Counted from the stretch's first letter, positions 7,488 through 16,736 are shown. The stretch: DNA of 64,000 nt from Polyangiaceae bacterium (GCA_013214025.1 JABSRN010000140.1:62001-126000); one strand, 5' to 3'. Numbers and translations: made by a program. The notes: a model not told the origin generated them from the letters alone.

Positions 7488-9401
7488 CTACTCCGCGGCG
7501 CGTCGCAGGTAGTAATGCACGCCACGGCTCGGATGGGCCAGTCGTATGCCGATCGCCCGCTGATTTGTCGGGGCGGTCGTCTGTCCGGAAAACCGATACT
7601 GGCCGTCCAAAGGCAGGTCGACACCGCCTACGGAGGCACTCCAGCCCGGGGCGCAGGCCCCGGAGACCGTCACCAAATTGCCGGAAGTAAATGTGCCATT
7701 CTTCGGGGTTTTGATGCTGGCGGTGGCGGCAGCGTTGTCAAAACGGATGCTCAGAGATGTCGTTTTCGACGATCTGCCGCCCGACGACCGGAAGGTCAGC
7801 TTGTGGGTTCCCTCCCCCAATGCACCGGGCCGAAAGGAGTGGTTCGGTCGGGAAGTCGACACGGACTTGCTCCCCGTGGGCGACGCAACCGACAAAGTGT
7901 AGCCGCCAGCCTTGGGGGCGTTGGGCCAGAGAACCGACACTCGTGGGAGGTGATTTTGGTACAGGACCGTGTATCGGCGGCCGTCCGTCTCGACCTGGGT
8001 CGGAGGAGCACTCCTCGGTAATCGGCGCTGACCGGAGTCCCGGTACACAGCGATGCTGCCTGAGCCAGAGGTCTCTTTGGCTAGTCCGTCACCCGTAAGA
8101 CATCGAAGAACATAGCTGTACGAGCCACCGGGTACGTAGATGTTCGCTGTCCCCTCGCCCCGAGAAGACGACACCACGCGACCGGCGCGAAGCAGCTGGA
8201 TGACCCCCACCTCTTCGCACTTGCCCACGAAGGACAATCCGACGGACGTCGGCGGCCGCGGATCGTGGATGGCGGCGGAGGCGCCAATACCGAAACGGAT
8301 GTCAGCGTAGGCAGGACCGCGGCCACTGACCTTTACGCTGCCCTTACGCTTCAGCGCAGCACTCTCGCCGCTAGCGAGATCCTGGCTGCCCTCTTCGCTC
8401 TCAAGTCGGACTTCGCCGGCGATGACGCTGATCTTCGTGTCCTTGCGGCGCACAGTAACGTCAGCACGAGCCAACGGCTTGGCGATGATCGACCCGCCCG
8501 GCACCGTAACGCGCACAGTCACTTCCGCACCAGTGAGCGCCAGAGAGCCACTCTGTGCCTCCACCAGTACGCCCGGTGCTGGCGCTACTACGAAATTTCC
8601 GGAGCCGCGCAGCGTGGCCGTCATGCTTCCGTGCTGCAGATCTGCATTCACCCCGCGAGGAAGCTTGAGGGTCGACCCCTCAGGCAACTGATTGGGTCCC
8701 TTCTTCAGGACCTCCCACTTCTTGGAGCCAGGAGCCTTCATGGTAGCCCCCCTTCCGCTGATAGAGGCCGAGACTGGGCCAGTGGGGATCTCTTCTATGA
8801 TCTCCGGCTCCGGTTCGGGCTCCGACTTTAGCTCGGGCACCGGTTCGGGAACTTCAATTTCGATGACCGCATTTCCGATGTCGACGAGAAGCTTTTGCCC
8901 CGCGCCCACTTCCATCGTCTTGCCATCCAGGGTCTCGAAGTTGGCGCGGCCGACACTCACTTCGAAGCGGATCTTGCCGCCCTTGCGGCGGATGTACACC
9001 CGCGAGCCCGCCAGGATGGTCGCCGAACCGATTTCGGTGTCCAACACCAGCCCACTGGCTTTGGTCTCGATCAGAGCCGCACCCATTTCGACGTCCAAGC
9101 TCGGCTGATCGTTGGTGCTACGAAAGCGCACGGTCGTGTTGCTTTCCAGCATCGCGGTCGCGCCATCGTCCAATTCGAGCTCGGCACTGGACTCCTTGCC
9201 CGTGCTGACGCCATCATCAAATTTAAATTTGGCAGAAACGGTAGCCGCTTCCCAATCGCCGATAGATGCCGCAAAATCCCGCTGCACGGTGCCGTTCACA
9301 CCGATCAGCACTGCCAGAGAGTCACCGCTACAGCCACCACGGCACGAGAACGCGCCGAACATGATGAGCACGCCGGCGAATCTCAAAAACCAGCGGGTCA
9401 T
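7488..9401 (-). CDS. Lipoprotein with two FecR-like domains
   Basis: A 637-aa protein. The N-terminus MTRWFLRFAGVLIMFGAFSC ends in a plausible lipobox. The first FecR-type domain (about 30-170) has the characteristic order of a glycine-rich strand, LDDGATAMLESNTTVRF, and the LDTEIGSATILAGSRVYIRR segment. A Glu/Pro-rich linker (about 190-215) separates it from a second FecR-like region (about 235-350, ending SEEGSQDLASGESAALKRKG). The C-terminus is Ser/Gly-rich with Ig-like strands. The start overlaps the upstream barrel gene by 4 bp (ATGA), which indicates translational coupling. Classical FecR proteins relay TonB-receptor signals to ECF sigma factors. None is nearby here, and the next gene encodes a kinase. 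Confidence 0.75.
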   Translation of the reverse strand: MTRWFLRFAGVLIMFGAFSCRGGCSGDSLAVLIGVNGTVQRDFAASIGDWEAATVSAKFKFDDGVSTGKESSAELELDDGATAMLESNTTVRFRSTNDQPSLDVEMGAALIETKASGLVLDTEIGSATILAGSRVYIRRKGGKIRFEVSVGRANFETLDGKTMEVGAGQKLLVDIGNAVIEIEVPEPVPELKSEPEPEPEIIEEIPTGPVSASISGRGATMKAPGSKKWEVLKKGPNQLPEGSTLKLPRGVNADLQHGSMTATLRGSGNFVVAPAPGVLVEAQSGSLALTGAEVTVRVTVPGGSIIAKPLARADVTVRRKDTKISVIAGEVRLESEEGSQDLASGESAALKRKGSVKVSGRGPAYADIRFGIGASAAIHDPRPPTSVGLSFVGKCEEVGVIQLLRAGRVVSSSRGEGTANIYVPGGSYSYVLRCLTGDGLAKETSGSGSIAVYRDSGQRRLPRSAPPTQVETDGRRYTVLYQNHLPRVSVLWPNAPKAGGYTLSVASPTGSKSVSTSRPNHSFRPGALGEGTHKLTFRSSGGRSSKTTSLSIRFDNAAATASIKTPKNGTFTSGNLVTVSGACAPGWSASVGGVDLPLDGQYRFSGQTTAPTNQRAIGIRLAHPSRGVHYYLRRAAE

Positions 9402-10933
9402 TTGCCCCCGCGCAGATCGACGTTGAGAACAGTGACGCCGTTCTCTTCGACCCTCACTTTGCGTTTCTGAGACTTGTAGCCAGCCGCCTCGACGGACACC
9501 TCGTAGCTACCGGGTTCGACACCCACGCGGAAGTGACCGTCCTTGCCAGCCTGAACGGTCGCCACCGCATCGCCGCCCTCCTTGGACAGAATCACAATGG
9601 TCGCTGCGATGCCGCGACCACGAAACGACCGAACCAGACCGCGAACCTGACCGGGCGGGATCGCCGGCTCCATCTGAATCTTGGTTTGGAGGGCCTTGCC
9701 CTTCTCCAAGCTCACGTCGATCGACTGAGAGACGAAGGACTCAGCACTCACCTGGAGGGTCGCCTTACCAAGGGGTACACCTTCTGCTCTCAGAGCTCCG
9801 CCTTCGCCCGCCTTCAGGGTTATCTTCTTGTCGCCTTGCACAAGCACGACCGTGGCACCTGGGATGGTCGCGCCATTCGAATCGACAACGCTCACCTTCG
9901 CAGAGCTAGTCGGGGTCGCTGCGGCTGCCGGAGCCTCCGTTTCTTCCGGCTTCTCTTCCACCGGCTTCTCTTCTTCCGTGTCGGTGGTGGAAGCAGTGGG
10001 AGCAGCCGGGCCGTAACGCAATCCCAGCCATACCGATGATCGAGGCTCAACGGGAATCACCACATCCGTCGGAAGAAGCGCGGGCCGATCGCTCAGCGTC
10101 ACATCCACGAATAACTCTCCAGAGAGCGTATCCGAAAAGGCATGCCGAACGCCTGCGCCCACCCGCATGGGCGACTGCATCATGTCAGGCGCGCCATCTC
10201 CCACTAGAAGATCGGCGCTCAGCTCGGCGAGGTATTCGGTCTTGCCGGAGCGGTAAGACATGGCAATGCCAGCCAGTACCGCGTCGACCTCGCTCAGGCC
10301 CAAGGCGAGCCGGTCAGAATCACTCAGGCGCTCGATGTCATGCATGGCGGCCGCGCTATTGTCCAGGCGATAGCCGCCCCGGGCCGCCAACGTCAGAGAG
10401 CCGCTTGTGTGGCTTAGCAACAACGACATACTGGGCGTCAGCGCATCGACGATTAACGACGGCGCTTCGCCTCCCGGCATCATGAGGTCCATGTCCACTC
10501 CGAAGGACCAAGGGCTCGCTGCCGTCGGTGCCGTGTCCGTCGCTAACCAACGCACCATCACCGTAGGATCTCCGACCAAACCGCTGTCGCCTTCGGGGTG
10601 TTTGTCGTAACGCCCCGATAAATTTCCCCCAAACAGAAATGCGGGCGCTGGCGAGAGCACAGCCGCGAGCTTGCCCATCAGTCGGTGGTGAGTGCCGTCA
10701 GCATCGGACTGCGCCTCGGTGTATGCGTAGCCTCCGCTGCCCGCTACTCGCACCCCCGAAGGAACCGGAGTGGGCACGCCAACACGAAAAACGCCGGGCA
10801 TTGCTGAACCCGAATCTCCAACCCCCTGAGCGAGTGCGCCTGAAGGTACGCACAGCACTGCCATCACCACAGCAGCCGACACAGCTTGTTCTGCCCGTCT
10901 CGGAAATCTAGGAAAGCCGAAGAATCCCACCAA
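9398..10933 (-). CDS. Outer-membrane barrel with two carboxypeptidase-regulatory-like (PEGA-like) domains
   Basis: A 511-aa protein. A signal peptide ends near GALAQG. Residues about 40-300 alternate in the way of an outer-membrane barrel (RVAGSGGYAYTEAQ, repeated W/F-ended strands). A Glu/Pro/Ala linker follows (about 305-345). Two beta-sandwich repeats complete the protein: KVSVVDSNGATIPGATVVLV and VRGLVRSFRGRGIAATIVIL, the latter with PGSYEVSVEAAGY, typical of carboxypeptidase-regulatory-like or PEGA-like modules. It is the first intact gene of the barrel-FecR-kinase operon and overlaps the second by 4 bp. It probably acts as the surface or outer-membrane component; ligand unknown. Confidence 0.7.
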   Translation of the reverse strand: MVGFFGFPRFPRRAEQAVSAAVVMAVLCVPSGALAQGVGDSGSAMPGVFRVGVPTPVPSGVRVAGSGGYAYTEAQSDADGTHHRLMGKLAAVLSPAPAFLFGGNLSGRYDKHPEGDSGLVGDPTVMVRWLATDTAPTAASPWSFGVDMDLMMPGGEAPSLIVDALTPSMSLLLSHTSGSLTLAARGGYRLDNSAAAMHDIERLSDSDRLALGLSEVDAVLAGIAMSYRSGKTEYLAELSADLLVGDGAPDMMQSPMRVGAGVRHAFSDTLSGELFVDVTLSDRPALLPTDVVIPVEPRSSVWLGLRYGPAAPTASTTDTEEEKPVEEKPEETEAPAAAATPTSSAKVSVVDSNGATIPGATVVLVQGDKKITLKAGEGGALRAEGVPLGKATLQVSAESFVSQSIDVSLEKGKALQTKIQMEPAIPPGQVRGLVRSFRGRGIAATIVILSKEGGDAVATVQAGKDGHFRVGVEPGSYEVSVEAAGYKSQKRKVRVEENGVTVLNVDLRGGK

Positions 10934-11074
10934 TTATGATTATGCTAATACTCGGGGCAGGAAGCGAAGCCTAAGTCGTCGATATCCTCACACTTTCGTC
11001 AATCGGGACCGACACCGTCACCCGCCGGACCACCCGGACCACCAGCTCTCCACATGGAGCATTCACGGCCAGCG
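10934..11074. other. Short spacer upstream of the barrel-FecR-kinase operon
   Basis: AT-richer just before the barrel gene start (TTATGATTATGC on the plus strand around 10934-10945). No gene is seen. It probably holds the operon promoter, although the upstream pseudogene on the same strand may once have been cotranscribed. Confidence 0.35.
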
Positions 11075-11354
11075 TTAGGGCGAATCCTTCGCGGGGGCAT
11101 CGGACCCCATAGCGTCCAACAGCTCAGCCGCCGGACGCTGACGCTAGGTTCCAAAGTTTCCCGCAACAAACAGCGTTAGCGCTGCTCCCGCTTCGGTCCG
11201 ACGGCCAAGTCGCAACAAACAGTGTGGCGCGATTGTACCGGGCCTCCAATGCAAAGCGCCCACTCGCGCACGACGGTAAGTACTTATTCCAAGCGACGAC
11301 GGCCTTTGCAGAGTTGCGCTCATTGAAGTGCGCGTGATGAGCGGTTTGGTACAT
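11075..11354 (-). pseudogene. Remnant of a TPR-type C-terminal domain, frameshifted and with a nonsense codon
   Basis: In one minus frame the sequence reads MYQTAHHAHF, then AVVAWNKYLPSCASGRFALE and ARYNRA. Close to 11205 the coding sense moves to another frame, giving LGRRTEAGAALTLFVAGNFG. A TAG at 11144-11146 stands where Tyr is expected, and the frame resumes as RQRPAAELLDAMGSDAPAKD to a TAA at 11075-11077. This A-W-xx-YL / G-F-LEARYNRA / LGR-EA pattern is the TPR tail seen on many myxobacterial FecR or anti-sigma-associated proteins (from memory). A 12-bp direct repeat (CGCAACAAACAG at 11162 and 11211) flanks the frameshifted part. It lies directly upstream of, and on the same strand as, the barrel-FecR-kinase operon. 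Confidence 0.6.
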
Positions 11355-11592
11355 CTTCGACGACTCAGCGCGCGCCTTGGCCCCCTCCGGAGAAGGAGTT
11401 TCAGCCGACTGCCGTGGACGACTGACGGCTGCTTTGGCTCCCCATCGTCCGCGGCAGTCGGCTGGGGCAGCGCCGACGTCGCGAGAGCCGTCTCGGTCAC
11501 GCAAAATCGCCCTCCGGGGCTGTCCTTTCGCAACAACAGGGACTACCAAGCCCCCTCTCGGATCCATTCCGGGACACCCAGAGACCGACGCC
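11355..11592. other. Spacer before the MATE gene
   Basis: No intact gene. The minus strand may extend the TPR pseudogene a little further (Ser/Pro/Ala-rich linker-like codons to about 11420). The rest should contain the MATE promoter, but I see no clear boxes. Confidence 0.3.
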
Positions 11593-12975
11593 ATGGGGGT
11601 ATTCGAAATTGTCCGAGAATCCCTCAGCGGCAAGTCCCACGACTTTACGCGCGGCAATTTGAACCGCTCCATCGCGCTGCTCGCCATCCCCATGGTGATC
11701 GAGATGAGCATGGAGTCGGTGTTCGCACTTTGCGACGTCTACTTCGTCAGTCGCCTCGGCACTTCGAGTGTCGCGGCCATTGGCATCGTCGAGGGGCTGA
11801 TCACATTGGTCTACGCCTTGGGCATCGGCCTGGCCGTCGCCACCACCGCCACCGTGGCCCGACGGATTGGAGAAGGCGATCCCGAGAAAGCGGCGAGAGC
11901 GGCGGTGCAAAGCAACTGGCTGGCACTCGGAGCAGGAGCTGCACTCGGGCTCGGCGCAGTGATCTTTTCGTCAGAGCTCTTGGAGCTCATGGGTGCCGAC
12001 GCCCTGGTCGTCGAAATTGGCGACACCTACGCGACGATCCTGCTCGGCAGCCAGACCGTCATCCTTCTGTTGTTCGTGAACAACGCAGCGTTCCGCGGTG
12101 CTGGCGACGCCAGCCTCGCCATGCGCTGCCTGATGCTCGCGAATGCCATCAATCTGGTGCTCGATCCCTGCCTCATCTTTGGTCTCGGCCCCTTTCCCGA
12201 GCTGGGACTGACGGGCGCCGCCGTGGCGACCACCATTGGCCGCTCCGTTGGGGTCGGCTATCAATTTCTGACGCTGTATCGAGCGCGCGGCAAGCTCAAT
12301 ATCACGCGCGAACAGCTGCCCCCAGATACAGCTCAGCTCGTCCCGCTCGCTCGTCTAGCCATCGGCGGCTTCGCTCAACACGCCGTCGCCATGGCCAGTT
12401 GGACGATGCTGGTTCGCATTGTCGCCGGCTTCGGCAACGCGGCTCTCGCGGGATATACTGTCGCCATCCGACTCATCATTTTTGCGCTGCTGCCCAGCTG
12501 GGGCCTGTCCTCCGCCGCCGCCACATTGGTGGGTCAGAGCTTGGGAGCAAAACGGTCAGCTCGCGCCGAAAGCGTCGTCTGGCGCATCGGCGCTTACAAT
12601 ATGGTGTTTCTGGGCTCCATCTCTCTCGTTTTTGTCACCTGCTCCCGAGCCTTGCTCGCCCCCTTCGGTATCAGCGACGAGGCCATGGCCATCGGTAGCG
12701 ATGCCTTGCGCATCATCAGCTACGGCTTCGTGTTCTACGCTTGGGAGTTGGTGCTCAGCCAGGCCTTCAACGGCGCCGGTGACACCCAGACGCCCACCCG
12801 AATCAACCTGTTGTGTTTCTGGGCCTTCCAAATCCCCTTCGCCTACGGACTTTCGCGCATGCCTGAGTACGGCGTGCATGCGGTATTCTGGATCGGCGCC
12901 CTCGCCTACTCCGTCGCTGCCACCCTCGCACTACTGTTGTTTCGACGCGGCAAATGGAAACAGGTCAGCGTCTGA
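11593..12975 (+). CDS. MATE-family efflux transporter
   Basis: A 460-aa, 12-TM protein with two MatE halves. The first starts RSIALLAIPMVIEMSMES and contains AAFRGAGDASLAM. The second starts LVPLARLAIGGFAQHAV and contains SQAFNGAGDTQTPTR. The duplicated 'FxGAGD' signature is characteristic of the NorM/DinF type, which exports drugs or metabolites by Na+ or H+ antiport. ATG 11593 is chosen because membrane-protein sequence starts there. The open frame extends upstream to 11377 without plausible protein sequence, and the ribosome site is weak. It is transcribed alone, away from the barrel-FecR-kinase operon. Confidence 0.9.
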   Translation: MGVFEIVRESLSGKSHDFTRGNLNRSIALLAIPMVIEMSMESVFALCDVYFVSRLGTSSVAAIGIVEGLITLVYALGIGLAVATTATVARRIGEGDPEKAARAAVQSNWLALGAGAALGLGAVIFSSELLELMGADALVVEIGDTYATILLGSQTVILLLFVNNAAFRGAGDASLAMRCLMLANAINLVLDPCLIFGLGPFPELGLTGAAVATTIGRSVGVGYQFLTLYRARGKLNITREQLPPDTAQLVPLARLAIGGFAQHAVAMASWTMLVRIVAGFGNAALAGYTVAIRLIIFALLPSWGLSSAAATLVGQSLGAKRSARAESVVWRIGAYNMVFLGSISLVFVTCSRALLAPFGISDEAMAIGSDALRIISYGFVFYAWELVLSQAFNGAGDTQTPTRINLLCFWAFQIPFAYGLSRMPEYGVHAVFWIGALAYSVAATLALLLFRRGKWKQVSV

Positions 12976-13367
12976 TATCAACGGCGTCACCGGGGCGTTG
13001 GTGAGCCCTAGCCATGACGCGGGCAGAGGGCGCGGCTCAATTGACTGAAGATGAGGGGGCTCTAGTTCGGGCGGGCTCAGCTCAGTCGTCAATTCGGGTG
13101 CCCCAAGCCCAAACAGCGTCGTCCCAGTCGACCTGGTGCCCGAGGGATCCCGAAACATCGCAGCATCGCCCTCAGTGCCCGCGGCCCTCCTGCCTGTTCC
13201 AGCCATCTGGAGTCACTGCGGATCCGGCCCATTTTCGCCTGCGAGCGTGGGCCCGTCGCCGGGTTGTGCTGCTCCTGGACGAAAGCGTGTCGGAAGGGTT
13301 GAAAGCATCGCTCAGTCAGCGGTAAACCCCCCGAGATCAGACCGACCCGCCGGAGAATCAGCTTCCC
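12976..13367. other. Intergenic spacer, nothing recognised
   Basis: Short open frames occur on both strands but none has a ribosome site, domain or coherent composition. Presumed to carry the promoter of the TatT-like gene. Confidence 0.4.
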
Positions 13368-14327
13368 ATGAATTCGATCCTAAAACGCCTCAGCACCTCC
13401 CTCACTCGCCAACTACCGATGGCTCTCGCCATGGTCGGAGCTCTCTGCACCAGCGGCTGCGACATGGGGAAATTCATGGCGGACCAAGCTTTCAAGAGCG
13501 CCGGCAAGGCGGGCCAAGGGGTTCAGACCATTCACGACTACGAGACGATCAAGAAGATCGCCATGGCCGGAATGGGGCAGTTGGAAGGCTTGCACGCCAT
13601 GTCGCCGAACAACCCGGCAGGCCTGCAGCTGTTGATGAAAGCCTGGGCCGGCGTTGGCTCGGCGTTCATTTGGGACGAGTACGAGCTCGCCTTCGACAAC
13701 GATGACGATGCCGAGATGGAGTACCAGAAGCTGCGCGCCCAAGCCGCCTTCAAGCGAGCGAAGTTCTTCGGCGAGCGCCTGATGGCCCAAAAGGTCGACG
13801 ATTTCGACGAGATCAAGCAGAGCGGCGCCAAGGAAATCCGCGCTTGGCTCAAGCTCAACTTCACAGACGAAGAAGATGCGCCCCTGCTACTTTGGTACGC
13901 CTTCGCCAGCATCAATGCAGTCGGCGCGAACACCCACGACTCGGCGCTCATCAGCGAGTTGTACGTCTCGGAAGAGTTCTTCCAGCGTGTAGTCGAGCTA
14001 GACGAAGGTCTCGAGAACGCGCTCGCCCACATCGTGCTCGGCGGCTTCTACGCTCGTCCCTTCGGCGAGCCCGAACGTGGCAAGAAACATCTCGATCGCG
14101 CCCTTGAACTCACCGGCGGCAAGTTCACCGCTGTGCAGCTCGCCACGGCCATCACCTACGATTGCCAGACCCACAACAAAGAGAACTACATCAAGAATCT
14201 GCAGGCCGTCATGGGAGCGCCGGATCCGCTACCCGAGCAACGCGTCGGCACTGTGGTGGCCCGCCGCAAAGCCTACCGTTATCTGCACAACCCTGCCTGG
14301 CAGGACGAGTGCGGCTTCACGCTCTAA
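13368..14327 (+). CDS. TatT-like lipoprotein (TRAP transporter T-component family)
   Basis: A 319-aa protein. The signal peptide ends in a lipobox (GALCTSGC, Cys about 27). The rest is all-helical with degenerate TPR-like repeats, including AFKRAKFFGERLM, WLKLNFTDEEDAPLLLWYAF and GGFYARPFGEPERGKKHLDR. The last motif (G-x-x-x-ARP-GG-xxA..HF-RA-like) matches the TatT family known from Treponema, where TatT is a trimeric periplasmic partner of a TRAP transporter. No TRAP permease genes are nearby. In myxobacteria such proteins often stand alone. Confidence 0.7.
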   Translation: MNSILKRLSTSLTRQLPMALAMVGALCTSGCDMGKFMADQAFKSAGKAGQGVQTIHDYETIKKIAMAGMGQLEGLHAMSPNNPAGLQLLMKAWAGVGSAFIWDEYELAFDNDDDAEMEYQKLRAQAAFKRAKFFGERLMAQKVDDFDEIKQSGAKEIRAWLKLNFTDEEDAPLLLWYAFASINAVGANTHDSALISELYVSEEFFQRVVELDEGLENALAHIVLGGFYARPFGEPERGKKHLDRALELTGGKFTAVQLATAITYDCQTHNKENYIKNLQAVMGAPDPLPEQRVGTVVARRKAYRYLHNPAWQDECGFTL

Positions 14328-14359
14328 TCGGCAGCGCCCGCTAATCGCCGCCCCCGGTA

Positions 14360-15244
14360 TCACTCGGTCGGCGTACTGCTCTCGAAAACCGACGGCTGGC
14401 TCGGCAACAAGAACGACGCCGCCAAAAAGAACGCCATGTCGCTCTCGATGGAGGGCGCGCCGGCCCTTTTTTCGATCTGGTGAATGAACGCGTCCACGCC
14501 GACGCTGAACGCGAACCACGAGAGACCGGGATACACCTTCAACCCGCCACCAGTAGTGCCGACCGGGCCCCATTCGCCATTCAGTTCGCGCATGCCGCCA
14601 CCGAGCATGCCGTACAAGTCTAGCTCCAGCTGTCCACGCTCACCGACGCGCATAGCGGTCGCGTTGGAGATAAATAACGCGCCTTTCACGTACTGCATGC
14701 GATCGCTCTGAAGATTGCGAAAGTACTCCGACGATTCGTCGGGCTTGATGGTGAGTCGTCCGTAATCGGCACCCAGCGCGAGCATGTTGTTAAAATGAAA
14801 TATGCCGCGAGCGCCGAACGCGAAGGTCGAACCCAAGGTAGCGCTCAAGTACTGCGCGGCATAGGGAGCTAGCTCGAGCTGAAGCGCGCTCCGATGACGA
14901 TAGGCGTCGTCCAAAATCGGAGCGAGTGCCCAGATATCCGGCCCCGGCGCTGCGGCTCGTGAGCTCTCCCCTGCGGTCCCAAGCGGCACGGGTGCTGTCG
15001 GTGGTACTGCCCCGTTTTGGGCGGTGGTCGACGAGGACTCTGCGCCCGTGGCTGCAGCGGCCGTCACAGTGTCGGAGGGCGGGCTTTGAGCGTCGCTGGT
15101 GGCCGCCTGAGCCGCGTTCTGTGCGCTGGTCTCCTCGCTACCCAGCGCTGACGAGACGGCAGCAGAAGCCCAGACAGACGGCGCGACGAGAATCAGGGTC
15201 AGGCAAGTAGCAATCGACGGGCTGTACAACATGGCGAAGCCCAT
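14360..15244 (-). CDS. Outer-membrane beta-barrel domain protein
   Basis: About 294 aa from ATG 15244 (an in-frame TTG lies at 15253). A signal peptide (MLYSPSIATCLTLILVAPSV, cleavage near VWASA) precedes a long Ala/Ser/Thr/Pro-rich segment (about 35-95). A compact barrel of about 170 residues follows, with alternating strands such as LQLELAPYAAQYLSATLGS, GLKVYPGLSWFAFSVGVD and FFLAASFLLP. The layout resembles the short myxobacterial 'OMP_myx_plus' barrels, from memory. It converges on the TatT-like gene with 32 bp between stops. A queuosine-precursor transporter lies upstream on the same strand. Confidence 0.6.
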   Translation of the reverse strand: MGFAMLYSPSIATCLTLILVAPSVWASAAVSSALGSEETSAQNAAQAATSDAQSPPSDTVTAAAATGAESSSTTAQNGAVPPTAPVPLGTAGESSRAAAPGPDIWALAPILDDAYRHRSALQLELAPYAAQYLSATLGSTFAFGARGIFHFNNMLALGADYGRLTIKPDESSEYFRNLQSDRMQYVKGALFISNATAMRVGERGQLELDLYGMLGGGMRELNGEWGPVGTTGGGLKVYPGLSWFAFSVGVDAFIHQIEKRAGAPSIESDMAFFLAASFLLPSQPSVFESSTPTE

Positions 15245-15370
15245 ACCATGCAACCGGACAATAACCTTCCCTTTTTGTCCCCCGGCGTCAGGACGTTAGC
15301 CTCCACCGTTACCGCGGCTTAGCTGGACCGAACTCTAAGCGCCCTGCGTCGCGCAGCGCCCACCACCCAG

Positions 15371-16153
15371 CTAGCCATCGAGCTCAGCCTGGGGATCTAA
15401 CCCCAAGTAGGCCGACAAGTATTTGACCCCCACGTAAAACGGAAGAGTGTCCACCGCCGCGATGGTGAACTTAAAAACGTAACCCGATCCGATGAACACC
15501 CAGAGCTGCGGCCAGAGGGGCTCTGCCGCATGGATCGGCAACCCACCGGCGTAAAAATGCGTGATGGTGATCACGGCAAAGGAGTCGACAAACTGACTCA
15601 ACATGGTGGAACCGTTGTTGCGCAACCACAGATGTTTGCCAGCGGTCAGCCGCTTCCAAAAGTGAAAGAGATACACGTCGATAAATTGCGCGGCCATGTA
15701 CGCAATCATCGAAGCCACAACCGCCCCCACCGCGAGACTCCTCACCTTGTAAAAGGCGAAGCTATGGTCACTGGAGAACGGGAGCCCCGTCTCAGGGTTC
15801 ATCTCTGGCACCTGCGGTAACACTCCGCCCAGCCAAAGAATGAACAGCACCCACGCGTTAAGCATGAGCCCGACCCAAACCAAATTGTTCGCGCGCCGTT
15901 GCCCGTACAGCTCGCTAATAAAGTCAGTACATAAAAATGTAACCGGATACGGCAGCACACCGATGGCAAGCACAAAGGGCACCTCCACCGAGCCGATGCG
16001 GAAAGACATGTCCAAGAAGCGCGTGACTCCGAGCACATTGAGGAGAGTCATCGAACCAAGAAACAAACCCGCCAATACAAGAAACACACGCTCCCTGCGG
16101 GCGTGCAATTCCGACGCCTCGACGGGGTGAAGCGTGGATGCTGGGGTGCTCAT
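15371..16153 (-). CDS. yhhQ: Queuosine precursor transporter, YhhQ/VUT family
   Basis: A 260-aa, six-TM protein of the VUT_1 family. The signature region PYPVTFLCTDFISELYGQRR (about 73-92) and LRNNGSTMLSQFVDSF (about 182-197) are both present. YhhQ imports the 7-deazaguanine precursors preQ0 and preQ1 for tRNA queuosine. The length is slightly above the E. coli protein because of a loop around 115-135 and an N-terminal extension. Transcribed leftward and divergent from the PPOX-type gene. I see no riboswitch-like structure in the 145-bp divergent spacer. Confidence 0.85.
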   Translation of the reverse strand: MSTPASTLHPVEASELHARRERVFLVLAGLFLGSMTLLNVLGVTRFLDMSFRIGSVEVPFVLAIGVLPYPVTFLCTDFISELYGQRRANNLVWVGLMLNAWVLFILWLGGVLPQVPEMNPETGLPFSSDHSFAFYKVRSLAVGAVVASMIAYMAAQFIDVYLFHFWKRLTAGKHLWLRNNGSTMLSQFVDSFAVITITHFYAGGLPIHAAEPLWPQLWVFIGSGYVFKFTIAAVDTLPFYVGVKYLSAYLGLDPQAELDG

Positions 16154-16298
16154 AATGCGGGAGCCTATCGAAACCCAGGCTCAGTCCCCCAGGCGAATTC
16201 CCAACACTAATTTATGCCTACGATCTTCAGCACTTACGGACTGCCGCCCCTGGGACCATGCTGCGAAAGACCGCCCCGTTGATACTCGGGAGCCGAGT

Positions 16299-16736
16299 AT
16301 GCTCCCAGCCATGGCGAACACCACAAAGAGCCTCATCGAGGCTGCACAATACGTCAGTCTCGAATCCTACAAGCCCAACGGCGGAGCCGTACAAACTCCG
16401 GTGTGGTGCGCCCCCTTCGAGGACCGCCTGGTCGTGTTCACGAATGTGAACTCCTACAAGGTCAAACGGTTACGTCGCCAACCTGACCTAAAATTGGCGC
16501 CCTGCAACGCTCGCGGCACCGTGCACGGACCGTGGGTAGCCGGCTCCGCCACGATCCACAGCGACGCCGAGGAAAATCGAAGCGCATTCCGCGCGCTACT
16601 AAAAAAATACACCTGGCAAATGGGCAGCATGATGTTCTTCGCGCGCTTCACCGGACGACACAAACAATGGGTAATTCTGCAGATTCAGCTCGAACAAGCG
16701 ACTCCGGACCCCGACGCCGACGCGTCTCCTCTCTGA
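16299..16736 (+). CDS. PPOX-class F420/flavin-dependent oxidoreductase-like protein
   Basis: 145 aa. The sequence EAAQYVSLESYKPNGGAVQ, TPVW, then NSYKVKRLRRQPDLKLAPCN and RGTVHGPWVAGSA closely follows the split-barrel Rv2061-type F420-dependent family. The KVKRLRRxP and LAPC motifs are the most diagnostic. ATG 16299 is preferred over 16311 because GGGAG sits 5 bases before it. The protein would bind F420 or FMN and reduce an unknown substrate. Whether this organism makes F420 cannot be judged here. Divergent from yhhQ; an FAH-like gene follows after about 140 bp. Confidence 0.8.
   Translation: MLPAMANTTKSLIEAAQYVSLESYKPNGGAVQTPVWCAPFEDRLVVFTNVNSYKVKRLRRQPDLKLAPCNARGTVHGPWVAGSATIHSDAEENRSAFRALLKKYTWQMGSMMFFARFTGRHKQWVILQIQLEQATPDPDADASPL

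Noticed and set aside
11124-11711. 195-codon minus-strand frame taken as a whole gene
   Set aside because: Only its middle part is protein-like (TPR remnant). The upstream half is antisense to the MATE gene start and the downstream part is out of frame.
12931-13206. 91-codon minus-strand frame after the MATE gene
   Set aside because: Overlaps the MATE 3' end and has no recognisable features.
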